Assembly (NCBI RefSeq): GCF_040545875.1
Contig: NZ_JBEPMR010000002.1
Length of the DNA: 64,000 bases
Direction: 5' to 3' (one strand)
Source: Faecalicatena_A orotica
GTDB taxonomy: Bacteria > Bacillota > Clostridia > Lachnospirales > Lachnospiraceae
A program made the position numbers and the translations under genes. Positions 50,460 to 59,899 of the stretch are shown here, one piece after another. The notes beneath the pieces were generated by a model. The model was given only the letters and a program-made list of their open reading frames with translations. It did no database searches and was not told where the DNA came from. The stretch's first letter is position 1, and every line of letters starts with the position of its first letter.

Positions 50460-51401
50460 ATGAAGTTTATTAACGAATTACATGAAGGAGAAACAATAAG
50501 GGGGATATACCTGTGCAGAGGAAAACGTTCTGCCGAGACGAGGAACGGTAAGGCTTACGACAATCTTTTGCTTCAGGATAAGACAGGAACACTTGACGGA
50601 AAAGTATGGGACCCAAATTCACAGGGGATCGCCGATTATGATGAGAAGGACTTTATCGAAGTATTCGGTGAAGTGATCAGCTACAACAACAACCTGCAGC
50701 TGAACGTAAAACAAATCAGAAAAGCAGGCGAAGGCGAGTACGACCCGGCCGACTACATGCCTACATCAGAAAAAAGCGTGGAGGGAATGTACAGCGAACT
50801 TCTGTCCTATATACGCCAGATATCCAATGACTACCTCCGTCAGGCTGTAGAATACTACTATGTCGACGATGCAGAATTCATCAAAGCCTTCAAAGGCCAT
50901 TCCGCAGCCAAAACAGTGCACCACGGATTTGCAGGCGGATTGCTCGAGCATACACTCAGTGTTGTAAAGCTGTGTGAATACTTTGCAGGAACATACACAA
51001 TCTTAAACAAAGACCTGCTGATCGCATCCGCAATCTGCCACGACATAGGCAAAACAAAAGAACTTTCCGCATTTCCGGATAACGACTATACCGATGACGG
51101 ACAACTGCTGGGCCACATCATCATAGGCATAGAAATGGTAAGCGAAGCAATCCGCGCCATTCCCGGCTTCCCGGAAAAACTGGCAAGCGAACTAAAACAC
51201 TGCATCATCGCCCATCACGGAGAACTCGAATACGGCTCACCAAAAAAACCAGCACTGGCAGAAGCAATGGCACTCAACCTGGCCGATAACGCAGACGCAA
51301 AAATGCAGACATTAACAGAAATATTCAAAGACAAAACAGGTACAGAATGGCTGGGGTATAACAGACTATTCGAATCAAACCTGAGGAAAACATCAATCTA
51401 A
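50460..51401 (+). CDS. YhaM-like 3'-5' exoribonuclease (OB fold + HD domain)
   Basis: This 313-residue protein has an N-terminal OB-fold nucleic-acid-binding domain (about 10-95) and a C-terminal HD hydrolase domain (about 155-290). Metal ligands are in HHGFAGGLLEHTLSV, CHDIGK, and HHGELEYG. The architecture is that of YhaM/Cbf1, which trims RNA and DNA 3' ends. The start at 50460 is chosen because the GGAGG of the upstream ATG at 50448 serves as its ribosome binding site. Its stop codon lies inside a 21-bp inverted repeat. Confidence 0.9.
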   Translation: MKFINELHEGETIRGIYLCRGKRSAETRNGKAYDNLLLQDKTGTLDGKVWDPNSQGIADYDEKDFIEVFGEVISYNNNLQLNVKQIRKAGEGEYDPADYMPTSEKSVEGMYSELLSYIRQISNDYLRQAVEYYYVDDAEFIKAFKGHSAAKTVHHGFAGGLLEHTLSVVKLCEYFAGTYTILNKDLLIASAICHDIGKTKELSAFPDNDYTDDGQLLGHIIIGIEMVSEAIRAIPGFPEKLASELKHCIIAHHGELEYGSPKKPALAEAMALNLADNADAKMQTLTEIFKDKTGTEWLGYNRLFESNLRKTSI

Positions 51402-51456
51402 CCTTAATTGGGGACGTAATCTTTTTAAAGAATACTACGTCCCCAATTAAGGTTAG
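51398..51456. repeat. Perfect 21-bp inverted repeat (REPIN-like)
   Basis: Arms CTAACCTTAATTGGGGACGT+A (51398-51418) and its exact complement (51436-51456) flank a 17-base A/T-rich loop. The exonuclease stop codon TAA is within the left arm. The layout, with GGGGAC at the stem base, resembles palindromes mobilised by REP-associated tyrosine transposases. It could also act as a terminator or RNA-stabilising hairpin. It marks the left edge of an A/T-rich accessory segment. Confidence 0.8.
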
Positions 51457-51489
51457 TGGTGTACCAAAACGTGCAAAAGGGGTATATTT

Positions 51490-52902
51490 ATGCAAAAGAA
51501 TGATATTGTTACAGTGACAATTGATGATATTGGAGTGAGTGGGGAAGGTATAGGCAAGGTGAATGGCTATACCTTATTTATTAAGGATGCGGTGATCGGT
51601 GATGTGGTTGAAGCGAAGGTGATGAAGGCTAAGAAGAGTTATGGGTATGCAAGATTAATGAATATTATTACGCCCTCACCTGACCGTGTAAAAGCGAAGT
51701 GCCAATTTGCCCGGAAATGTGGGGGATGTCAGGTTCAGGAAATGTCTTATGAGAAACAGCTAGAGTTTAAGAACAGGAAGATTGAAGGCAATCTGGAACG
51801 TATCGGGGGATTTTCTACAGAGCTTCTGGAGGAAGTGATGGAGCCGATTATTGGGATGGATGAGCCTTTTTATTATAGGAATAAAGCGCAGTTTCCGTTT
51901 GGAACAGATAAAGAGGGGAATCCGGTTACTGGTTTTTATGCCGGGAGGACGCATGATATTATAGCAAATACGGAATGTGCCTTAGGGGTTCCTGTGAATC
52001 GGGAGATTCTTGAGATCATTCTGGCTTTTATGAGGGAGTACCGGATTTCGTCTTATGATGAAAAGAGTGGGAAAGGGATTATGCGTCATGCGTTGATTCG
52101 TTTTGGATTTACGACGAAAGAAGTTATGGTCTGTCTTGTGATTAATGCGAAGAAGCTTCCTCACGGTGAGGAATTGATAGAGGAATTGGTAAAGATTGAT
52201 GGTATGACAAGTATCAGCATTAGTTCTAATATGAAGAATACAAATGTCATCATGGGGGATAGCTATGAGGTCCTGTGGGGACAGGGATATATTACGGATT
52301 ATATCGGCAATATAAAGTATCAGATATCTCCGCTGTCATTCTATCAGGTGAATCCGGTACAGACGGAAAAGCTTTATGGACTGGCTTTGGAATATGCAGG
52401 ACTTAAGGGGTATGAAACGGTCTGGGATTTATATTGCGGAATAGGCACTATTTCACTGTTTCTGGCCCAGGGGGCAAAACGGGTTTATGGTGTGGAGATT
52501 GTACCGCAGGCGATTGATGATGCAAGAAATAATGCACGGATCAATGGGATAGAGAACGCAGAATTTTATGTGGGTAAGGCAGAAGATGTGCTGCCAGAGT
52601 ATTATAACAGATATGGACAGGAACATCCGGGTGAGAAAGCCTGTGCGGATGTGATTGTAGTAGATCCACCGAGGAAAGGGTGCGAGGAGTCACTGTTGAA
52701 GACAATGGTGGAGATGGAACCGGAAAAGATTGTTTATGTGAGTTGTGATTCGGCTACGCTGGCAAGAGATTTGAAATATCTCTGCGCGGCCGGGTATGAG
52801 ATAAGGAAAGTTCGAGGAGTAGATCAGTTTCCGATGAGCGTGCATACAGAAACGGCCTGTTTGCTTTCAAAACTGCATTCAAACAAACATATCGAGGCAT
52901 AA
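51490..52902 (+). CDS. rlmD: 23S rRNA (uracil-5-)-methyltransferase RlmD/RumA family
   Basis: This 470-residue SAM-dependent methyltransferase makes m5U in 23S rRNA. An N-terminal TRAM domain (about 1-58) is followed by 4Fe-4S ligands in CQFARKCGGCQVQ, the SAM-binding WDLYCGIGTISLF, and the catalytic Cys region VDPPRKGCEESLL and YVSCDSATLARDL. Compared with clostridial homologues it ends early, at KHIEA. The expected C-terminal extension continues in the same frame after two stop codons (52909-53106). Codon use is more A/T-rich than in the genes to the left. Methylation should be intact because the core is complete. Confidence 0.93.
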   Translation: MQKNDIVTVTIDDIGVSGEGIGKVNGYTLFIKDAVIGDVVEAKVMKAKKSYGYARLMNIITPSPDRVKAKCQFARKCGGCQVQEMSYEKQLEFKNRKIEGNLERIGGFSTELLEEVMEPIIGMDEPFYYRNKAQFPFGTDKEGNPVTGFYAGRTHDIIANTECALGVPVNREILEIILAFMREYRISSYDEKSGKGIMRHALIRFGFTTKEVMVCLVINAKKLPHGEELIEELVKIDGMTSISISSNMKNTNVIMGDSYEVLWGQGYITDYIGNIKYQISPLSFYQVNPVQTEKLYGLALEYAGLKGYETVWDLYCGIGTISLFLAQGAKRVYGVEIVPQAIDDARNNARINGIENAEFYVGKAEDVLPEYYNRYGQEHPGEKACADVIVVDPPRKGCEESLLKTMVEMEPEKIVYVSCDSATLARDLKYLCAAGYEIRKVRGVDQFPMSVHTETACLLSKLHSNKHIEA

Positions 52903-52908
52903 CTTTAG

Positions 52909-53106
52909 ATGGACGAACTTGATTTGACTGTGGAAAAGAGTAAAGTAGCTTATGATCCGTTAAAGGAGTATGCGTTAAATAGGACAGGACTTGAGGTGTC
53001 TAATCTGTATATTGCACAGGTAAAGGACAGGCATGGGGTGAAGAAGAGAGAAAATTACAATTTTCCTAAAGCAGAGGATACATTGAGACATTTTCAGATG
53101 ATTTAA
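52909..53106 (+). pseudogene. Severed C-terminal domain of the RlmD-type protein
   Basis: This 65-codon frame reads DELDLTVEKSKVAYDPLKEY... and ends DTLRHFQMI. It matches, from memory of the family, the C-terminal extension of many clostridial RumA proteins. It is in frame with rlmD but cut off by TAA and TAG two codons apart. It also lacks about 17 residues found between the NYN and LRHF blocks of homologues. There is no good ribosome binding site. I call it a decaying gene end rather than a separate gene. Confidence 0.75.
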
Positions 53107-53220
53107 TGCATTTTTATTTATGGGGATTATGGGGAATATAAAATGAATTAGAACAGTTTATCAAGGAAGATATACTAGCAAAATAATTGATGATGATAAA
53201 GAGATAATGACGAGGTGATA

Positions 53221-56200
53221 ATGTTGGATTGGAAAAAAAGAGAATTAATACAATCTCATATTGCGACACATACACAAAGGTCAGCGGAGGATCAGGCGGC
53301 TGTATCTACATTAGAGTATTTTTTGAGATCAGATGGTCGAATTAATACTGATTTTTCAAGTGTAGATAAGTGGCCTAATCATGATGGAACATTTGAGTTT
53401 GTTTCAAATCCAAATATCATTAGGTGTCCCAAACAAAGTTTTTCAGTTCAAATAAAAGGAACTCATAATTTTATTGAAAAAGAAGGTGTTATTTCATATA
53501 GTTTAAAAAGTTTATCGTATCCAGCATATATTGCAAATAATGTTACAGCAGATCCAGGCATTTTATTTGTAGTTATAAATCCAGATGTGAGAGGGGCAGA
53601 AAGAATTTATTGGAGATATTTGTCTACATCAATCATTAATGATATAGATTTTAACAAAGACAGTTACACTATTAAATTCTGTCAAGAGGATGAGATAAGA
53701 AATACTGATGAAAGTATTAATGAGTTTTGTGAAAAATTAGATCAGATTATTGAAACTCATTTGTTTTTACAAAAATTATGTAAAGAGAGTTTGAAAAAAG
53801 AAGAAGCATTAGAAATGATAAATTACCGCTGCCAAGAAATATCGACGGATATAGAGTTGGTAAGCGGAAACCATGAACTGAGAGATTATGTTTCAAGGAG
53901 AATTGTTACTGGATTATATGATTTGTGTTATGCTGCTATGATATTAAATGCAGTTAAGTTGGGATATACCGATATAAATGAACAACTAGCATGGGAGGTC
54001 TCTCAATTTAAAATTGAAACCAAATATTTAAGTAATTTCTTAAAAGGGTTAAAATATATTGCTCATCGGATTCCAAAGGAGGGGCAGTCCGAGAGATTAA
54101 TGCTTAAATACTATAGTTATCTTTGGGAAATTAGAAGATTTTTGAAAAGAGATTTCTTAATAGATGTATTAGAAAATTTAGAAAAATTTCCATTAGATTT
54201 GGATACTCTAGATACTGAATATTATGAAACAGTTGCAGAGTGTATTGAAAATACAGATTTGACACCAAGAAATGTTAGAGTATCAAGATATTATGTTCAA
54301 AAGAAAGTTCCGTTTTTCGTTGATGGGGAGAGATATTTTGAAATTACACTTCAACTTGCGGGATTATATTCAACAAAATATAATAGAATAACTGTTTATA
54401 GTAAAAAGAATATTTCAACAAATTATTCGATTCAGATAGCATATTCGGAAACAGGAATAGAACTTTGGGGAATAAAGAATAAAATTAAGATTTTGAATGA
54501 GTGGAAAGTAGCTATTGATCCGACCTGTTTAAATAAGTTGGCAAAGATGTTGAAGATTCATACAAAAATCAATCGCAATTACGGCGAATATATTAATTTG
54601 ATGAGATTTCTTACCGAAACAGGAATGAATTTGTTAGAAATCATTAATCTAAACGAAAGTCAATTTTATGAAATATATAATTATGTATACGGATCGACTA
54701 ATACTCATGATTTTGGAAATGTTTTGCTACAATTAAGAAATAATTATTCAAAAACATCGTGTAAAATAGGGAAAAATACAGTAAGTTATTGTTTGCTGAG
54801 CATGCGGGAAGAAATATTAGAGGATTTATTTCCGAATCAATATAATAGTAAGAGTCTTTCTGGAGAATTGTATATAAGAAGTAAATGTTATCCTTTTGAA
54901 AAGAATCCGTTTATTTCGAATCTTGTTGGAAGAAAAACTAGTAGAGATATAAACAGTCTTTTAGAAATAGTGGATAATTCAGAAAAAGCAGCGTTAGTAC
55001 AACCTTACTTGAAGATAGAACAATTGATAAGTGAAACTGGAGAATTATATTTTGATAAAAAATTAATCGCAAGTAAGGAAGCGATAGAGAAGTATAATGC
55101 AAGTTTAGATTCGTGGGAACGACGAGAAGGACTTTTGATTACTGAGAAGGAAGGTTTAGTATCTATAGAATCCTACGAGATTACAACATTATTTATATTA
55201 AGAAAATTGTTAGGTATGTCACATGATACTAATAGAGAACAGCAAAAGAGTAATGACCGGTATCTCAGGGAGTGTGGATTTAAATTTGAAGATCCATTAA
55301 AAAAAGTTGCCTTGAAAAATTTGTTTGTCTATTCAAAGGTAATTTTGATATATGGTGCGGCTGGAACTGGGAAAACTACATTGATAAATTATATATCCGA
55401 TATGATGAATCAATCTAGAAAATTGTATCTAACAAAAACACATACAGCACTACAAAATTTGCAAAGACGTGTAAAAAATATTAGTGAAAATTGTGCATTT
55501 TCAATTATTGATAGTATTACAAGAAGCAATTCATTGGTAGACTATGATATTGTTTTTGTAGATGAATGCAGTACCATAGATAATCGGACAATGAAGTCAT
55601 TGCTTGAAAAAATTGATAAAGGCACTATGCTTGTATTATCAGGAGATATCTATCAGATTGAATCAATTGATTTTGGAAATTGGTTTTATTATGCAAAAGA
55701 CATTATTAAAGTCAAGGGAGCAAGCGTTGAACTTATCAATACATGGCGGACCGATAAAGAGGAGTTAAAAAAACTATGGAATGAGATTAGAGAAAAGAAG
55801 CCTATTATTACTGAAAAATTATCTATGGAGGGTCCGTTTTCAGAGGATTTAGGTGAGAATATATTTAAAAGGGAAGCTGAAGAAGTTGTACTTTGCTTAA
55901 ATTATGATGGCAAATTTGGACTTAACAATATGAATCAGTACTTTCAAAATGATAATCTTCAAAGCGAGGCCGTTTCTTGGGCCGAATGGACTTTTAAGAT
56001 AGGTGATCCTATAGTATTTTTAGATGTAAAACGTTCTCCATTGTTATATAACAACTTAAGAGGAACTATAGTTGATATCATGAAAGAAGAGTCAAAAATA
56101 GTCTTTACAATTGATATAAAAACATTTTTGACTAGAGAACAATGTGAGTACGAGGAATTTGAATATATCTTAAATAATGAAAATGAGACTAGAATACTTT

Positions 56201-56523
56201 TGGACGTTATTGCGTGGGATGATGAACTTCCAGAAGAGGACAGAATAAAAACAGTTATTCCATTTCAAATTGCATATGCCATTTCTATACATAAAGCACA
56301 GGGATTGGAATATAAATCGGTTAAAGTAGTTATTCCTTCAAGTAATGCAGAAAAAATAACTCATTCAATCTTTTATACAGCAATTACACGTGCAAAAGAG
56401 AAATTGAAGATTTTTTGGAGTGCAGAGACAATGGAAGCAATTGTTAAAAGTTTTACAATTGAAAATATAGAGCAAAATACGCTTCAAATAATAAAAGAAA
56501 AATTAGGAGTGGATAATGAGTAA
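53221..56523 (+). CDS. DUF4365-like nuclease / SF1 helicase fusion (candidate phage defence)
   Basis: This 1100-residue protein is strikingly A/T-rich. The N terminus (about 15-180) matches the DUF4365 restriction-nuclease pattern: DGTFEF (55-60) and QIKG (77-80) look like the E/D and QxK half of a PD-(D/E)XK site, and FVVINPDVRGAERIYW is typical. The middle (about 180-680) is not recognised. The C terminus is an SF1 helicase of the RecD2/UvrD kind with Walker A GAAGTGKT (712-719), Walker B Asp781-Glu782, LSGDIYQ near 806, HKAQGLEYKS (from 1024) and TAITRAKEKL near 1056. The start at 53221 follows GAGGTG; GTG at 53215 is the alternative. The layout is like single-protein nuclease-helicase defence systems such as Nhi. 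Gene remnants flank it on both sides. Confidence 0.8.
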   Translation: MLDWKKRELIQSHIATHTQRSAEDQAAVSTLEYFLRSDGRINTDFSSVDKWPNHDGTFEFVSNPNIIRCPKQSFSVQIKGTHNFIEKEGVISYSLKSLSYPAYIANNVTADPGILFVVINPDVRGAERIYWRYLSTSIINDIDFNKDSYTIKFCQEDEIRNTDESINEFCEKLDQIIETHLFLQKLCKESLKKEEALEMINYRCQEISTDIELVSGNHELRDYVSRRIVTGLYDLCYAAMILNAVKLGYTDINEQLAWEVSQFKIETKYLSNFLKGLKYIAHRIPKEGQSERLMLKYYSYLWEIRRFLKRDFLIDVLENLEKFPLDLDTLDTEYYETVAECIENTDLTPRNVRVSRYYVQKKVPFFVDGERYFEITLQLAGLYSTKYNRITVYSKKNISTNYSIQIAYSETGIELWGIKNKIKILNEWKVAIDPTCLNKLAKMLKIHTKINRNYGEYINLMRFLTETGMNLLEIINLNESQFYEIYNYVYGSTNTHDFGNVLLQLRNNYSKTSCKIGKNTVSYCLLSMREEILEDLFPNQYNSKSLSGELYIRSKCYPFEKNPFISNLVGRKTSRDINSLLEIVDNSEKAALVQPYLKIEQLISETGELYFDKKLIASKEAIEKYNASLDSWERREGLLITEKEGLVSIESYEITTLFILRKLLGMSHDTNREQQKSNDRYLRECGFKFEDPLKKVALKNLFVYSKVILIYGAAGTGKTTLINYISDMMNQSRKLYLTKTHTALQNLQRRVKNISENCAFSIIDSITRSNSLVDYDIVFVDECSTIDNRTMKSLLEKIDKGTMLVLSGDIYQIESIDFGNWFYYAKDIIKVKGASVELINTWRTDKEELKKLWNEIREKKPIITEKLSMEGPFSEDLGENIFKREAEEVVLCLNYDGKFGLNNMNQYFQNDNLQSEAVSWAEWTFKIGDPIVFLDVKRSPLLYNNLRGTIVDIMKEESKIVFTIDIKTFLTREQCEYEEFEYILNNENETRILLDVIAWDDELPEEDRIKTVIPFQIAYAISIHKAQGLEYKSVKVVIPSSNAEKITHSIFYTAITRAKEKLKIFWSAETMEAIVKSFTIENIEQNTLQIIKEKLGVDNE

Positions 56524-56573
56524 ATTGAGTTGCAAACTTTTCTGTAGTGACTCTATTGCATTCTTTAAAATGA

Positions 56574-57364
56574 TGTAAAAGAGTTGAGAATGGAGAGATT
56601 TATTTTGAGTATGAGACACATTATTATGAGTTTGACGATGACGGAAGATATATGGATGACTGGAAAACCTGGCACAATGATGTTTTTGGGGTGATCCCAT
56701 TTCTGGACAGAATTTTTGCGGGATGTCATGATTTACTGTGTCTGGAGGAGTATGAGGATGCAGCGAGGGTTTTAGACAGGGTTTGTGAGCTGAATTTTAT
56801 GGTTGAAAAAGCTGAGGATTCTGAAGACGAGCCGGAGGAGGAAGCATTTTCCTTGTCTGATGCGGATAAAGAGGGTATGTTTTCCAGAAAACTCTCTGAT
56901 GTAGGAGTGGATTGGATTAGAGCGGTTTATCAATTGACAAATGGACAGGATAAGAGAAGCCGGATTCAAATATTTCTTAGAATGTTTGAACATCCGGTAT
57001 GTCAAAAAATCAATCTTAGAATCCTTTTGGGAGAGGGCCGCATACTTGTATTACGAACTAGAGAAAGATGATAAATATATATCCTATCTGGAAGAACATC
57101 TGGAAAAGAGGAGTAAAGAATATTCTGCCTTGATTACATATTATCAGGAACACGGCCTGCAGGCGGAGGCATGTCGTGTTGCAGAACTGGGACTTAAACG
57201 ATGTAAGGAAGATTTGACGGACTGTTCATATCTGCCTTTTGCTGGAGGCACGGAAAACCGGCGACCAGAAGCAGTTTGAGAAGCTGCTTGCCAGTGCAAA
57301 ACGGAGAAAATATGTGGACGTTGAAAAAATCAAAAAGGCGTTGGAGGGATCTCATATGAAATAA
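56574..57364 (+). pseudogene. Frameshifted remnant of an unknown helical protein
   Basis: Three overlapping frames read as one protein. The first, from about 56574 (ENGEIYFEYETHYYEFDDDG, then MDDWKTWHNDVFGV), is open to about 56990. The second follows to about 57230 (FWERAAYLYYELEKDDKYIS, then LQAEACRVAELGLKRCKEDL). The third runs to the TAA at 57362 (LLLEARKTGDQKQFEKLL). One shift lies between 56941 and 57060, the other near 57222-57232. The first open frame starts without a start codon, so the 5' part is missing. The helical, TPR-like composition resembles SWIM-associated hypothetical proteins, but I cannot name it. Confidence 0.7.
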
Positions 57365-57388
57365 ACTTTCATTGGGAGTGGTAAACTT

Positions 57389-58735
57389 ATGAAAAAGACA
57401 ACGATTATGACAGAAGGTACGATTTGGAAGAAAATGCTGTTTTTTGCAATTCCGCTTATTATGGGGAATTTGTTCCAGCAATTATATAATACGGTGGATT
57501 CTATTATTGTGGGAAATTATGTTGGGAGCAAGGCACTGGCTGCAGTCGGGGCAAGCGGTGCCGTTGTGAATCTGCTGGTTGGCTTCTTTGTCGGTGCATC
57601 GGCAGGGGGAGGGATTATAATATCCCAGTTTTTTGGCGCACAGGACAAGGAGGGGCTGCATAAGGCTGTACATACCACTGTTGCGATTTCAATTGTGGCA
57701 GGAATTGTTTTGACTACGGCAGGTATTCTACTGGCGCCTGTTATTCTTCGGGCGATGGGAACACCGGCGGAACTGTTTCAGGATGCAGTGGTATACCTTC
57801 GGATTTTTTTCGCAGGGATTGTGTTTTCTGCTATTTACAATATGGCGGCAGGGATCCTAAATGCTGTTGGTAATTCGAAACGTTCCCTTATCTATTTAAT
57901 TATAGCGGCCATAGCTAATATATTTCTTGATCTGTTATTTGTCGTAGTGTTAAAGATGGGGATTGCAGGGGCCGCATTTGCTACAGTTATCAGCATGTTT
58001 ATCTCTAGCGTGCTTATCTTTTTATTTCTGACAAGGACGGACGAGATATACCACGTAAGAATACGGGATATCCGTTTTTACGATAAGCTGCTGGGACGGA
58101 TTATCCGGGTTGGGTTTCCGACAGGTATACAGAATATCGTGATTTCTGTGGCACATGTCTTCGTACAGTCCGCGGTGAATAGTTTTGGTTCTGTGGTAAT
58201 GGCAGGCTATGCGGCATATCTGAGGATAGATGGCTTCAACCTGCTTCCGGTAATGAGTATAGCAATGGCGGCATCCACCTTTACCGGGCAAAATATCGGG
58301 GCAGGGAAACTGGAACGTGTGAAGAAGGGGATGTTCACGTCAGCGGCGATGGGAATCGTCTATGCTGTAGCCAGCGGTATACTCCTTATGCTTTTTGCAC
58401 CGCAGGTCATCGGAGTGTTTACCAGTGACAGGGAAGTGGTGGAATGCGGGATTTATCTTATGCGGTTCTTCTGCCCGTTTTACTGGGGAATTGCAATTCT
58501 TCATATCCTCGCAGGTACTATGAGGGGAGCCGGAAAGACGAAGGAGGCGATGTTCATCTTCCTGATTTCTCTCTGCTTGTTCCGTATCATATGGATAGGA
58601 GTGGCAATGGCGGTAAAGCATAGTGTGGATTTGCTGATGATGGTCTATCCGACCTCGTGGTTTTTGGGGGCAGCTCTGAGCATTCTTTATATCTGGAAAG
58701 GAAACTGGAATAGCCCTGTGAGCGGGGGAACTTAA
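57389..58735 (+). CDS. MATE-family efflux transporter
   Basis: This 448-residue exporter has twelve predicted transmembrane segments in two pseudo-repeats, of the DinF/NorM-like MATE family, which extrudes drugs or metabolites using an ion gradient. Typical blocks are PLIMGNLFQQLYNTVDSIIVG, VGFPTGIQN, and ILAGTMRGAGKTKEAM. Its start has GGGAGTGG upstream. The substrate cannot be inferred. It lies 24 bp after the remnant gene and 14 bp before the DUF1848 gene. Confidence 0.93.
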   Translation: MKKTTIMTEGTIWKKMLFFAIPLIMGNLFQQLYNTVDSIIVGNYVGSKALAAVGASGAVVNLLVGFFVGASAGGGIIISQFFGAQDKEGLHKAVHTTVAISIVAGIVLTTAGILLAPVILRAMGTPAELFQDAVVYLRIFFAGIVFSAIYNMAAGILNAVGNSKRSLIYLIIAAIANIFLDLLFVVVLKMGIAGAAFATVISMFISSVLIFLFLTRTDEIYHVRIRDIRFYDKLLGRIIRVGFPTGIQNIVISVAHVFVQSAVNSFGSVVMAGYAAYLRIDGFNLLPVMSIAMAASTFTGQNIGAGKLERVKKGMFTSAAMGIVYAVASGILLMLFAPQVIGVFTSDREVVECGIYLMRFFCPFYWGIAILHILAGTMRGAGKTKEAMFIFLISLCLFRIIWIGVAMAVKHSVDLLMMVYPTSWFLGAALSILYIWKGNWNSPVSGGT

Positions 58736-58749
58736 CCGGAGGTGATTTA

Positions 58750-59715
58750 GTGATTATTAGTGCAAGCAGAAGAACCGATATACCATCTTATTTTTCTGAT
58801 TGGATGTTTCACAGATTAAAAGAAAAATATGTGTTGGTGAGAAATCCGATGAATATGCACCAAGTCAGCAAAATAGATTTATCACCTGATGTTTTGGATG
58901 CGATTGTTTTTTGGACGAAGAACCCAATACCTATGCTGAAACGCTTGAATGAGTTGTCAGATTATACTTATTATTTTCAGGTTACGTTAAGTGCATATGG
59001 GCCGGATGTTGAGCCTGATTTACCGTCAAAAAATAAAATGCTTATACCGGCTTTTCAAAAACTTTCGAAAGAAATAGGAAAAGAGAAAGTTATTTGGAGA
59101 TATGATCCTATCTTTTTTAGCGGGCAGTATACAATGGATTACCACTGCAAATATTTCAGGGTGTTAGCATCGAAGCTCGGAGAATATACAGAGAAATGTA
59201 CGGTCAGTTTTTTGGATGTATACAGAAATACGGAACGGAATCTGAGTCCGCTCGGTATTATGAAAGATACTTATGAAATGCAAATGGAATTACTGGAACA
59301 ATTTGTAAATATTGCGAAAGAGTATGGTTTCTATATAGATGCTTGTGCTGAAAAAAATGATTATAAAACGATAGGCATTGGACATGCGAAATGTATTGAC
59401 CAGGAAAGAATTGAAAGAATAGGCGGTTTTCGATTAAACGTTGGTAAGGATACGAATCAAAGGGCTGAATGTGGATGTGTTTCAAGCATTGATATAGGAG
59501 CATATAATACGTGTAAAAATGGATGCCTATATTGTTATGCAAATCACAGTGGAAAAATGGTTTCTAAAAACTTTCAGATGCATAACCCAAAATCACCGTT
59601 GTTGTTCGGAGAAATAAACGAATCGGATATAATAAAAGAAAGAAAAGTAAAGTCTTTGAAAGATGGACAGATGATATTGTTTGAAAGGGGATATAATGGA
59701 ATTTACGACTCATGA
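58750..59715 (+). CDS. DUF1848 family protein
   Basis: This 321-residue protein begins with GTG, with GGAGGTGA upstream. It has the DUF1848 hallmarks: IISASRRTDIPSYFSDWMF, IVFWTKNPIPMLKRL, VIWRYDPIFF and the C-terminal cysteine block CGCVSSIDIGAYNTC...GCLYCYAN. The cysteines (CxC, then CxxGCxYCYA) suggest an Fe-S cluster, and the family has been compared with radical-SAM spore-photoproduct-lyase-like folds. Its reaction is unknown. The end overlaps the next small gene by 20 bp. Confidence 0.88.
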   Translation: MIISASRRTDIPSYFSDWMFHRLKEKYVLVRNPMNMHQVSKIDLSPDVLDAIVFWTKNPIPMLKRLNELSDYTYYFQVTLSAYGPDVEPDLPSKNKMLIPAFQKLSKEIGKEKVIWRYDPIFFSGQYTMDYHCKYFRVLASKLGEYTEKCTVSFLDVYRNTERNLSPLGIMKDTYEMQMELLEQFVNIAKEYGFYIDACAEKNDYKTIGIGHAKCIDQERIERIGGFRLNVGKDTNQRAECGCVSSIDIGAYNTCKNGCLYCYANHSGKMVSKNFQMHNPKSPLLFGEINESDIIKERKVKSLKDGQMILFERGYNGIYDS

Positions 59716-59899
59716 CCTGACTGAGGCCAAACGACAGATCGATTCAACGCTGCACAAGTTAAGGGAAACGATAAAAACTTTGGAATTAAAGGAAGATATG
59801 AATAGATACAAATCTCAGATTACATTGGCGAAGCGGAGAGTGGATGCCTTTGAAATAGCAAACTGTCTGATAGAAGCTGAATTAAACAAACGGCAATAA
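59696..59899 (+). CDS. Small coiled-coil protein of unknown function
   Basis: This 67-residue, highly charged and helical protein reads FTTHDLTEAKRQIDSTLHKL and then KSQITLAKRRVDAFEIANCL. It resembles short clostridial proteins of unknown function that are encoded near DUF1848 genes. The start at 59696 follows AAAGGGG. It overlaps the DUF1848 gene by 20 bp in another frame, so the two are probably translationally coupled. Confidence 0.65.
   Translation: MEFTTHDLTEAKRQIDSTLHKLRETIKTLELKEDMNRYKSQITLAKRRVDAFEIANCLIEAELNKRQ

Noticed and set aside
52900..52917. Stop-codon readthrough joining rlmD to its C-terminal domain
   Set aside because: Two different stops (TAA and TAG) two codons apart, plus an internal deletion in the domain, make functional readthrough unlikely.
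56574..57364. Programmed ribosomal frameshifting to join the three frames
   Set aside because: No slippery heptamer with downstream structure was seen at the shift regions and the 5' end is missing, so decay is simpler.
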